Positions 36,110 to 44,427 of a DNA stretch of 64,000 nt are shown here, one piece after another. A program made the translations under genes and the position numbers. The notes beneath the pieces are model-generated. The model saw nothing but the letters and a program-made list of their open reading frames with translations. It ran no database searches and was not told where the DNA came from. The stretch's first letter is position 1. Every line of letters starts with the position of its first letter. The stretch covers positions 425,989-489,988 of the forward strand of contig NZ_AOLY01000039.1 of NCBI RefSeq assembly GCF_000336635.1. The letters are read 5' to 3'. Source of the stretch: Haloarcula japonica DSM 6131 (GTDB taxonomy: Archaea; Halobacteriota; Halobacteria; Halobacteriales; Haloarculaceae).

Positions 36110-36463
36110 ATGAACAATCGAGAATCACAACAACAAACTATGACAACAGAAGAACACAATTCAACGACCGGGACTACGACTGATGCGCATCGATCGAGTG
36201 ACGATAGCGATCTTGCTCAGAAGATATCAGAAATAAGGTATGAAATAAACGGTCGCGCTGCGGCCGCCGATGCTAAGCAAGAAGAAGAGCTTTACCGAAT
36301 ATTTTATCATCGCCTTACCAAAACCGAACGACATCTTGAGGCGATGCGAGTCGCCCAGGACCCACAGTCCGAATTCTCGTTCGAACAGATACTCAATGAA
36401 CTTGATGAGGAACTCGTGCCAGCCGGTAATGGTGCGACGTTAGAAACCTCTGACGAGTCGTAA
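36110..36463 (+). CDS. Hypothetical acidic protein, 117 aa
   Basis: The first 35 residues are Ser/Thr/Gln-rich and disordered; the rest is helical (DLAQKISEIRYEINGRAAAA, then LYRIFYHRLTKTERHLEAM). ATG 36110; a second ATG at codon 11 is possible. No family recognised. It follows the three-hairpin region. Confidence 0.5.
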   Translation: MNNRESQQQTMTTEEHNSTTGTTTDAHRSSDDSDLAQKISEIRYEINGRAAAADAKQEEELYRIFYHRLTKTERHLEAMRVAQDPQSEFSFEQILNELDEELVPAGNGATLETSDES

Positions 36464-36578
36464 AGGGGAACCATCCGTGTAGCGACTAGAGCTAACTAGG
36501 TTCGACGAGATGTGATTGTTGGGAGTCTCTCCTGATATGAGATGTTTCAATACCCATTATATCTCGACCTCGGTCGAC

Positions 36579-37937
36579 TTACGGCTTGATTATAGGGCTA
36601 TCAGGAAATGAAGCAGCAGCGAACGAACGGAGCAAATCAACATCGTCGGTGAGTAACTCGCTCCCGTTCAGGTGAATGAGCTCGTCAGCAGTACCGGCTG
36701 TTGAATACCCGTTCGTGATGAGGAGACTAGTGACCGGTAGATCTGGATTGTCAATGAGGTAGTCGTCGTGGTACGCAAACCGTCGGTAGGTAGCCAACTC
36801 CTCTAGTCCCTGCCGGAATGCTTGAGCTGCGGATGAGTACTTGACTTCGCCGAGAAGCACGGCGACGAGGTCGTCATCTGGGGAACTCGTGTCGTAGATT
36901 TCGATAACGATGTCGGGGCGACCTCGATACAGAACGGGATCTTGATCGCTCCCAGTCAACCCGCGAAGTGCGTTGGTATAGTCGACGAGCGCGTCCTGGT
37001 AGCGTTTGAACGTCGGGTGGGCGGGTACAACGTCTGGGTCAAGGGTTTCGTGGAAGTCGATCGCGCCGTTCTGGTCGTGGAAAATATCGATGCGTCGGTC
37101 ATCGGTTTCGAGTTGTGCCAAGGCGGTACTTTCACCGGCGATTGGGTGGAGTCGTACACCGGGAGTTTCGTCGTTGAGATACCGGAGAATCCGGAAGATG
37201 CAGAAGAGTTCGAAGAGCGTTGGCGTGGATGCTGGAATGATGAGCGTCTCGGTCAGGAGCTTGGTGATGTCCGGATCGAATCGATTCGATTGTAATCGTT
37301 GGTACCGGTCGAGGAGTTCGTAGGCTTCCGTGTACAGGTCGAGGCGGGAGCGGCGGGCGGCCGTGAGGTCTTGGTCGGTGACGGAGATTTGCTGTCCGGG
37401 AGCGATACGGTTCAGGTGGACGTTCTGCTTGTAGAGCCGGTCAAAGTGGTCGATCTGGTCGTCGGTCCAATATTGGCGACGCCAGTCATACTCGACACCG
37501 CGGAGATCGGTCGTGACGGTACGATGAACCTGCCAGAGTAGACGTTTCAGAACACGGTTTTCTGCAATATCGTACTCCGTATATGGTGTATCGCAAACGA
37601 AGCGACTCTTATCAGAGTAGCCGCTGTCTGACCACGTCCGTAGCGTCCCACTCCAATTGATAGAACCACGAACCTCACCTTGGGTGTCGACGTGTTCGCG
37701 TTGATTTTCGGTTTTGACCCGGCGGACTCGTTCTGAGAGCCTGCTTATGAAGTTGTGAACATCCTCACTCAGACAGAAATGGATGCGTTTGATTCGATCC
37801 CAGTCGTCAATGTCGAGGCCTTCGTAATCGAGTGACTGCGTGAGCGACCTCGGATTGATCGCACCGCTCCGGAGATACGTGGCGAGTTCTTCAGTTGTGG
37901 CGTCGACGAGCGCGTCGGCAGTCAGGCTACGCGTCAT
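36579..37937 (-). CDS. mcrC: McrC-type nuclease subunit of an McrBC system, 452 aa
   Basis: The C-terminal third carries a PD-(D/E)xK nuclease core: RPDIVIEIYD, then DLVAVLLGEVKYSS (Glu and Lys of ExK). The N-terminus is the usual McrC/DUF2357-like domain (TPYTEYDIAENRVLKRLLWQ, where the family keeps E-N-R). It overlaps the end of mcrB by 11 bases (37927-37937). McrBC cuts DNA carrying modified cytosine, so it may target modified phage DNA. It may also restrict which foreign methylases can enter. Confidence 0.85.
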   Translation of the reverse strand: MTRSLTADALVDATTEELATYLRSGAINPRSLTQSLDYEGLDIDDWDRIKRIHFCLSEDVHNFISRLSERVRRVKTENQREHVDTQGEVRGSINWSGTLRTWSDSGYSDKSRFVCDTPYTEYDIAENRVLKRLLWQVHRTVTTDLRGVEYDWRRQYWTDDQIDHFDRLYKQNVHLNRIAPGQQISVTDQDLTAARRSRLDLYTEAYELLDRYQRLQSNRFDPDITKLLTETLIIPASTPTLFELFCIFRILRYLNDETPGVRLHPIAGESTALAQLETDDRRIDIFHDQNGAIDFHETLDPDVVPAHPTFKRYQDALVDYTNALRGLTGSDQDPVLYRGRPDIVIEIYDTSSPDDDLVAVLLGEVKYSSAAQAFRQGLEELATYRRFAYHDDYLIDNPDLPVTSLLITNGYSTAGTADELIHLNGSELLTDDVDLLRSFAAASFPDSPIIKP

Positions 37938-40737
37938 CGTCGAAATTGATACCGAAGAAGTCAGCAGCTTTCTCCTTTAGTCGTTCTCCATCCAAGTCGA
38001 GATTGATGTCGCCATTTTCGGTGGGTACGTCGGTGTCTGTGAGCGAGCGAATCAGTTGTTTTTGATCCTCAGGTCGCATCCCTTCGAGCTGCGGGTACAC
38101 CAGCGAGACAACGGCTGATGAGAGCGCTTCACTCTGGGTCCCCCCGGCGTGCTCAAAGGAGTCAAGGTACCGAATGATGTCGTAGACGATAGACGGCCCG
38201 ATGACGCGGTGTTTGTTGATGCGCTGCCACAGCACGGTAATTACTGGGTACGATGCCTCAAGCACGGGACGCAGTCCGGGGTTGTCAGCGAGCCATGCGG
38301 TCGAGTAATTATCGTCGGCATCTGGATCCAAGAGTGACGTGCGGACTGCGCCGTCGTCAGTGGTGAGTGGCGGGACACCGACATGGATGAAATTGAAGCG
38401 GCGCATAAACGCGTAGGACATCTCATACAGCGAGGTTTTGTCATACGTGTTCATCGTAGCGATGAGACGCCACGACGGCGTCACGGGAAACGCATCCGGG
38501 TTCGCAATGATCTCAGCAAGCTCACCATCACTGGCGTGGTCACTCACAGAAAGCAGTTCGACGGTGCGCTCGCGTTCATACGGAAGTTCCGTTGAGTCAC
38601 CGGAGAGAACGGAGAACAGTTGACCGAACGCTTTGTCGATGTCAGACCGGTTGATTTCGTCGATGATGAGCCACTCATTGACGACTCGGTCCTGCCGGAA
38701 GCATTTCAAGAATAGGCGAGGCTCAAACAACAATTCTTGACCGCCATCATTTGTGGACGGGACGTATCCACCGATCGTGTCGAAGGCGGTCCATTCTGAG
38801 GTGGCTGTCGTGAATCGGTATCCATCGACTTGCTCGTGGGCCGTTGCTCCGTCAGAAACCGCTTTGGCGAGTTTGGTTTTCCCGGTTCCTGGCGGCCCGG
38901 TGAAGATGATGTGTTTGCCAGAACGAAGCGACGCTTCGATTTCGCGTTGTAGCCGATCGTCGTCTTCGAAGTAGAGCGTTTCTGGAATTTGCGCGTTGAT
39001 CTGCGGTGGAGTGAGCTTCTGTTCGAACCGGTCCAGTGCCTCTTGACTAACGCCATCTACTGCAGGCTCTTCCAGTGCGAGGATTGTCTCGTATTCATCT
39101 TTCGTCAGTGGGAACAGGCTACCCTGAGCCCCATTCGTAATCGGGGTCGCATCTTCGAGTTCCGGTATTGCATTCAAATCGCCCCACGTGATGTTCTCAA
39201 TACGCCGATCAAACTGGATTCGAACACCAACATCAGATGTCGACTCTTGGTCACTATCGGTCGTTTCCGGTTGTTCATCTGTCGTTGTGCCCCCTTGATG
39301 ATCTCGCTCTGGCGGGATTACCTCGCTTACCGTACCTTCGGCCACGATTGCTTTGACCGGGGTGGACTCGTAGAACAGAACACGGTCACCGGGAGCAGCT
39401 GATCTGAATGCGTCGAACAGTCGTTTCTTGTTCCCCTTCTCGTTGTAGGCGTTATAGAAGATCTCGCTCCCATCAGCAATATCGTCGACGGACCAGATAG
39501 AGGGATTGGCTGTCGCCCAAAAGTAGTTCGTCGCCTCGGCTGGTGATGCTACCAAGTCGGACGTGTTGATACCCGCTGTCTCAAGCAGGTATCGGCCTGC
39601 TTCGGGCGTGAGGTGGCAAAGATACGCTTGAATAACATTCCCGTTCTTGTCGAGTGGATACCGCTCTTGCTCTTGTCGTACTTCGGAATTCTGTAGTTCC
39701 TCTCGGAGTTCCACTAGTGGGAGCGGTTCGTCAAGACGGGTTGTATCGACATCGACGCGATAATACTCGCCGCCTTCCATCTCGGTGAGTCGTGCTTCGG
39801 TCGTGACGACGGAGCACGCACGAACTGCCTGGTTAGTGTAGTGGAAGATGATGTCGCCTGTTTCGAGGACGGTCAGATCGCGTTGCCACTTCTTATCTTG
39901 TGAGCGGAGAAATTCATCATTGAATTCGACCTCGCGGTTCTGGTTCACCCAGTAAAACGAAACATCGTCAATATCGAGGTCATCAACTGACTGTTCAGCT
40001 TCCGATTCACCCTCTAGCTCGGCTTCGTCTCCCTCTATCTCGGCTTCGTCTAGTTCGGCAAGATCCTGCTGTTCGATCCAATTGAAGAAGCTATCTAAGT
40101 GACGGAAATCCTCATTGAATGGGTAGGTACCACGCACCGTTCGGAATTTGTTTGCGTCTTCGATATACTGATGCAACTGTCTGGACATCCCGTAGCCGAA
40201 ATATTTCTCCATACCAGTGCGAGACCGATCGTTACTGATCGGATATTTTGTTGGATGAACAAAATACAGAATAGGGGAAATGATACCGGCTTGAACTCCA
40301 CCAATATCCAATGCGGCGAACTCTTCGACTGCCTCGTCGATTGTTTCTCTGTCATCGGATTCGATCACCGTTTTGAGAAATTCGTAGGTCTCCTCTTCGT
40401 AGCCTTCTATCGGCACCGAGTACGTCCCTTTTCCAACGATTCCTGTCCCTTGTTCAATGCAGTCGTTGATTTCTGTCTTCGAGGCTGAGTCAATCGCAAG
40501 ATCGTCGATCCGTTCTTTCTTCATTTCCGGACTCAGCGCATTGTCGTTCTGACACAGGTTGTACACCGTTCGCATCGCATACTCATCGATCGATCCGGTG
40601 TCAACGATTGCACGGACAAGTGTCTGTACGGCCTCGGATGTGTTCCTGACGTGTGCTTTGTCTTGTTCCCAGTCTTTGTTGGAGACGTACTCCTGTACGA
40701 GAGCGTCAATATCAAGCGACGAGTCAGCCTCGCTCAT
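37927..40737 (-). CDS. mcrB: McrB-type AAA+ translocase with two EVE-like domains, 936 aa
   Basis: AAA+ motifs: FTGPPGTGKTKLAKAV near residue 616, LIIDEINRSDIDKAFGQ (Walker B with the DEINR of McrB) and IATMNTYDKTSLYEM (the MNT.D signature). Upstream lie two EVE-like modified-base readers: VSFYWVNQN with DIIFHYTNQAVRACS, and NYFWATANPSIW with DRVLFYESTPVKAIV. A first 200-residue helical domain with GTYPFNEDF has no assigned role. GTP versus ATP use cannot be told. It is transcribed before mcrC with overlap. Confidence 0.88.
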   Translation of the reverse strand: MSEADSSLDIDALVQEYVSNKDWEQDKAHVRNTSEAVQTLVRAIVDTGSIDEYAMRTVYNLCQNDNALSPEMKKERIDDLAIDSASKTEINDCIEQGTGIVGKGTYSVPIEGYEEETYEFLKTVIESDDRETIDEAVEEFAALDIGGVQAGIISPILYFVHPTKYPISNDRSRTGMEKYFGYGMSRQLHQYIEDANKFRTVRGTYPFNEDFRHLDSFFNWIEQQDLAELDEAEIEGDEAELEGESEAEQSVDDLDIDDVSFYWVNQNREVEFNDEFLRSQDKKWQRDLTVLETGDIIFHYTNQAVRACSVVTTEARLTEMEGGEYYRVDVDTTRLDEPLPLVELREELQNSEVRQEQERYPLDKNGNVIQAYLCHLTPEAGRYLLETAGINTSDLVASPAEATNYFWATANPSIWSVDDIADGSEIFYNAYNEKGNKKRLFDAFRSAAPGDRVLFYESTPVKAIVAEGTVSEVIPPERDHQGGTTTDEQPETTDSDQESTSDVGVRIQFDRRIENITWGDLNAIPELEDATPITNGAQGSLFPLTKDEYETILALEEPAVDGVSQEALDRFEQKLTPPQINAQIPETLYFEDDDRLQREIEASLRSGKHIIFTGPPGTGKTKLAKAVSDGATAHEQVDGYRFTTATSEWTAFDTIGGYVPSTNDGGQELLFEPRLFLKCFRQDRVVNEWLIIDEINRSDIDKAFGQLFSVLSGDSTELPYERERTVELLSVSDHASDGELAEIIANPDAFPVTPSWRLIATMNTYDKTSLYEMSYAFMRRFNFIHVGVPPLTTDDGAVRTSLLDPDADDNYSTAWLADNPGLRPVLEASYPVITVLWQRINKHRVIGPSIVYDIIRYLDSFEHAGGTQSEALSSAVVSLVYPQLEGMRPEDQKQLIRSLTDTDVPTENGDINLDLDGERLKEKAADFFGINFDDDA

Positions 40738-40813
40738 TACTCGCCTACTGACACGAGGGAGTCATAAATGCGTGCCTGTGAATCCACGACGCTATAGTAG
40801 CTGGCTCCGCCTA

Positions 40814-41071
40814 ATGGAGATGATGGCGAGGTTCGCTGAGGGGGATCGTGTCCGAGTTGACATTCCTGATGAGACGGATCCAGAGCACAGCAGGTTCCAC
40901 GGCGACCACGGAGAGGTTGTGAAGGTTCTCACCGACGATGCGGGGACGGTTACTGGAGACGATCGAGATTCTCAATTATACCGTGTTGCTCTCGAAGATG
41001 GTGAGACAGCTGACTTCCGCTGGCGAGATTTGCGACCACCGATCGATGATTCCACAGAGGCAGAGAACTGA
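40814..41071 (+). CDS. Small KOW/SH3-like protein, 85 aa
   Basis: FAEGDRVRVDIPDETDPEHSRFHG, GEVVKVLTDDAGTVTG and LYRVALEDGETADFRWRDLRP form a short barrel with a KOW-like G.VV element, as in several haloarchaeal small proteins. ATG 40814 or 40823 starts it; the longer frame to 40559 only mirrors mcrB. It is divergent from mcrB (76 bp gap). Confidence 0.65.
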   Translation: MEMMARFAEGDRVRVDIPDETDPEHSRFHGDHGEVVKVLTDDAGTVTGDDRDSQLYRVALEDGETADFRWRDLRPPIDDSTEAEN

Positions 41072-41220
41072 GTGGTGTTTCAACACTCGCTTTGCGGGCA
41101 GATGGCATCAAATCGATAGAGACGCTATGCAAGATTGAGAGGCTTGACCGCTATTCAGATTGATTGTGAAGCAGCTCCTGATTAGGTTTTCATATGGCAA
41201 GAGTGCTCGCAAAGCAGCGT

Positions 41221-42042
41221 TCAGTCGTCGAGGGTTTCTGACTTCGCTTCATCAACCGTCTTTATCGACTCCTCTTCAGGACGCTCAACCAAGTCATCCG
41301 AATAAAACTCTTCAGTCGCATACAGTACAGCAATATCGAACTCCTTCGTCAGGGTGTGTTTGAACTGGGCAACATCGTTCTTATCGCCTGTAACGAACCG
41401 ATCGAGAACTCCTCTCTGCATCGTATAGATCGCATCCAATACCCACTGCAGGTCCTCTCTTGACATCCCCCATTCCCCCAGGCCGATTTCTGCCTCAATG
41501 ACCTCTCGCTCTTCATCCATCTCGTGGTACGCGGACTCCCGAATCTTCACATTCTCCATAAGAATATCCTTATTGCGTTCTGCTGCCCAGAGTATCAGGT
41601 CACGAAGGTCCTGAACAGCTCGTCGAGCGTTTCGGTCAGTCAGTTCCCGGGTTGAAAAGTAATCCTGGAAGTAGGACCTTATCTGTGGCTCTGCCTGTTT
41701 CCGGATTTCGAAGTGATCTATGAATGCATCAACAACCTTCTCCACAGTCATTCCTTCTCGCTGAAGTTGTCGGATCTGCTTATCGAAAAACGGGACACGA
41801 TCCTCAAGGATCTTCGCTATATGCTGGTACTTACCATCCTCAGCATCTACATCAGTGGAAAGCTGTGAGGGGTCGCTAACGATGGAAGGGTCTCGTCGAC
41901 GCTGGTTACAATACTCATAAACCACGAACTCGCTTGTGTAGAGCGTATTGTTCTGATAGAGTGGTTTAACGTCCCGGTGCCACCTATCGTGCGAGTACGT
42001 TAAACCGGCTAACACGTTGGTTTCAACGAAGTATCGCGTCAT
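41221..42042 (-). CDS. PIN-like nuclease, 273 aa
   Basis: YFVETNVLAG at residues 4-13 is a PIN strand with Glu7 in place of the usual Asp. Glu43 (FVVYEY), the LRDLILWAAE helix and the late RFVTGDKNDVAQF (Asp220, Asp223) fit the remaining PIN acid positions. It is longer than VapC toxins, with a helical insertion (about 70-140). The ATG directly follows the stop of the 281-aa gene upstream (42043), so they are an operon. The likely role is a metal-dependent RNase or DNase controlled by the partner. Confidence 0.65.
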   Translation of the reverse strand: MTRYFVETNVLAGLTYSHDRWHRDVKPLYQNNTLYTSEFVVYEYCNQRRRDPSIVSDPSQLSTDVDAEDGKYQHIAKILEDRVPFFDKQIRQLQREGMTVEKVVDAFIDHFEIRKQAEPQIRSYFQDYFSTRELTDRNARRAVQDLRDLILWAAERNKDILMENVKIRESAYHEMDEEREVIEAEIGLGEWGMSREDLQWVLDAIYTMQRGVLDRFVTGDKNDVAQFKHTLTKEFDIAVLYATEEFYSDDLVERPEEESIKTVDEAKSETLDD

Positions 42043-42888
42043 TTAGTCCGAGAACGATAGACCGAGTTCCTGCGCAAGGATCGGTTCCATCATAGCATCA
42101 GCCGCCTTCGATTCAATTGATCCAGGCTGAGGACGATCTTTGCTCCCGAATTTTTCGGATAGTGTCTGGGATTCAATCCTTCGGAGTTTCTTTCTGGTTG
42201 ATTCACGAGCTGCTTCAAATGACGTGATACCAATCTCTTCTTTCACTTCCTGTTTCGTCATCTCATACCTGTGGTTTTCTGCTACTCGTAATGCGAAGGT
42301 ACGCCAAAACGTGAGATTGATCTGCATCAGTTTGTCTGGGTCGAAACTCGTCTTGTCGACTTCGCGTGTGAACATAGTGTACCATTTACTCAAGTCCTGT
42401 TCTTGTTCACGGAATTTGACTGTAGGAAAGGTATCGTGGACGGCGTAAACTGAATCTATGATCGAATCGCGGCTGGGTTCTACCTCATAGAAATCGTTGT
42501 AGTCTTCGTGGAGAGTGCGTACTTTTTTATCAAGTTCGCGGAACTCCCGCTGGACATCATAGGGAGCATCTTGATACATAATGTCCGTGATCCCCTCTAA
42601 TTTGTCATCGTAGTACAATTCAAGAGCTTCCCTTACCAGTGGTCGGAGCTCCTCTTTGAGAGATTCTGATTGGTTCGGAAGATCAAGTTCTGGTCCGACA
42701 GTGGGAAGAGGCGAGACCGTGCCGAATTGATACCAGAAATAGGGGATAGTGATGTTAACATCCTTTTCGTCTGCAGATTTTTGAACCGTATAGAGAAGTT
42801 TGTAGAGGGACTTATCCACCAGTTTGGTCTCGTATGTCCGTTCTTGATGGATCAAGTGAATCACTGTGCGAAGGTCCCTGTCTTTCAT
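42043..42888 (-). CDS. Unknown partner of the PIN-like nuclease, 281 aa
   Basis: The N-terminus (LVDKSLYKLLYTVQKSA, then PYFWYQFGTVSP) recalls the L.KLLY...W..GPV pattern of Panacea/DUF4065-type antitoxins, but this is a weak match. The middle and C-terminus are helical and charged, with TFWRTFALRVAENHRYEM. It is first in the operon with the PIN-like gene and divergent from the Argonaute operon across a palindrome. Antitoxin, sensor or adaptor roles are all possible. Confidence 0.5.
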   Translation of the reverse strand: MKDRDLRTVIHLIHQERTYETKLVDKSLYKLLYTVQKSADEKDVNITIPYFWYQFGTVSPLPTVGPELDLPNQSESLKEELRPLVREALELYYDDKLEGITDIMYQDAPYDVQREFRELDKKVRTLHEDYNDFYEVEPSRDSIIDSVYAVHDTFPTVKFREQEQDLSKWYTMFTREVDKTSFDPDKLMQINLTFWRTFALRVAENHRYEMTKQEVKEEIGITSFEAARESTRKKLRRIESQTLSEKFGSKDRPQPGSIESKAADAMMEPILAQELGLSFSD

Positions 42889-42940
42889 TTGGCCGGGCGT
42901 TATACTCCTTAGGATATATGTTTAGGGGCGAAAACGGGCT

Positions 42941-42955
42941 AGAACCTGTGGTTCT
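42941..42955. promoter_or_regulatory. Palindrome in the divergent promoter of the PIN and SPARDA operons
   Basis: AGAACC-TGT-GGTTCT is a perfect palindrome. A direct repeat of its half, AGAACCTGT, occurs again at 42975-42983. Both lie between the divergent start codons at 42888 and 43006, in a good position for one regulator controlling both operons. Confidence 0.5.
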
Positions 42956-43005
42956 TGACGCGTAGAGAGAGTTTAGAACCTGTCCAAAGGAGTTTTGGTA
43001 TGTAG

Positions 43006-44427
43006 TTGAGAAACAGCCCTGTAGTGCCAATCTATCGTATCTTGTCGGAACGCGAAGGAGTCCAAGAGAAGGGGCGTTCCTACAAGGATGCTGTGATAGA
43101 CTTCATGGAAGCAACCGGGTATATGGAGCACCGGGAAGCAGAAATCCATCCCTCACTCGACGACATCCAATTCCGTCATAAAGGCTCAGGTGAGTGGGTC
43201 ATCGCTGAAGCCAAAGGCTCCAAACTGAGTCCCAACGATTTTCGCAGCGAACTGGCTCGATACTACCTTGAGTACACTCATCGACCCAAGGAACAACGGT
43301 TTGATTTCTTCATATTTGCCGAGGAACTGGGTTACCCTCAGCTGTGGAGCGATCTTTTCGAAAAGTCATACACAGACAACGACAAAATCGAGGAATTCCT
43401 CTCCCAACTGGAGAAGAAGCTAGACGACGAGAAGCTCAGCCAAAAGATTGCAGATACTTACGTTGAAGATTTTGAAACCTTTGCTATTGATACCCACGTC
43501 CATGAGGCCGATTATCTGGAGCTCAAGACTGTGGCTATGGAGCTACAGGAATCTGACCGGTTCAATTACGAACCGTACCTTCATTCCTTTGAGCCAATAA
43601 AAGAACAGCACGACCACGCTACCAATCTGTTTCATGTGACCTCATTTCCCGACGATCTCTATATCTATGACACAGCTGAAGGAATCGCAGAAGCTCGGTA
43701 TTACAACTACAATAACAAGCATTATCCAGTCGTTCCAGAAGCAGGGAAACTGTACACCTTAGTTGAGAAAGACCGGTTGCCGGGCAGTACACGGCACTAC
43801 ATCGGATCTGACTCGCCAGATGTTGTAGATTTCAAAACCTGGATTGGCGAGGAAGACAGCCCTGAACGAACAAACATCGTCCGAGAGCTCCTTCTTGGGG
43901 TCATCTCTGTCTCAGCACAGAAAAACGACTGTATAGTAGAACGTAGCCGAGGGAGACATATCTATCCGATTTACGATAAAGATCGGCACCACGGAAAGCG
44001 GACTGACACCCAAAACCGATGGCTGGCACAAGAGCTCAGTGATCGAAGTGAAATTCGGCACCGAGCAGTAGATATTCGGGTAGAAAAATACGCAGATGAT
44101 TTCTACTATGTACTAACGCCCACTCAAGAGTTCACTTGGGACGGTGAAGAGAAGGTCACTGGCGAACGGAAGTCCGAACTTCAGGACAAATTTTCACCGA
44201 ACCGATTCCAAGGCCAGAACAGTAAACAGCTACGTCAAATCCGGATATGGCCAAAGATTCTGATGCTGACTATCAATACTGGCCTGTCCCAATGGATCGA
44301 CGGCGATCAACTGCCGGCTATTCAGAAGATAGAGGCAGAACAGGTTCAAGGCCTCACACTTGGAATTCGCCCGCCTAAAGATGGAGACGAACAGTCTCGA
44401 ATCATCGACGGAGTGATAGATGAATGA
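43006..44427 (+). CDS. DREN-APAZ effector nuclease of a short-Argonaute (SPARDA-type) system, 473 aa
   Basis: The N-terminal 150 residues hold a PD-(D/E)xK nuclease core: SLDDIQF (Asp53), then WVIAEAKGSKL (Glu68, Lys70). The rest is beta-rich, with RHRAVDIRVEKYADDFYYVL and a Pro-rich end, as expected for the APAZ domain that pairs with short pAgos. Size and position directly before the PIWI gene (ATGA overlap at 44424-44427) match DREN-APAZ proteins, which degrade DNA and RNA after guide-target recognition. The start is TTG 43006 or GTG 43024, with an AGGAG around 42988; no ATG fits. GC is lower than in the flanking mcrB. Confidence 0.7.
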   Translation: MRNSPVVPIYRILSEREGVQEKGRSYKDAVIDFMEATGYMEHREAEIHPSLDDIQFRHKGSGEWVIAEAKGSKLSPNDFRSELARYYLEYTHRPKEQRFDFFIFAEELGYPQLWSDLFEKSYTDNDKIEEFLSQLEKKLDDEKLSQKIADTYVEDFETFAIDTHVHEADYLELKTVAMELQESDRFNYEPYLHSFEPIKEQHDHATNLFHVTSFPDDLYIYDTAEGIAEARYYNYNNKHYPVVPEAGKLYTLVEKDRLPGSTRHYIGSDSPDVVDFKTWIGEEDSPERTNIVRELLLGVISVSAQKNDCIVERSRGRHIYPIYDKDRHHGKRTDTQNRWLAQELSDRSEIRHRAVDIRVEKYADDFYYVLTPTQEFTWDGEEKVTGERKSELQDKFSPNRFQGQNSKQLRQIRIWPKILMLTINTGLSQWIDGDQLPAIQKIEAEQVQGLTLGIRPPKDGDEQSRIIDGVIDE

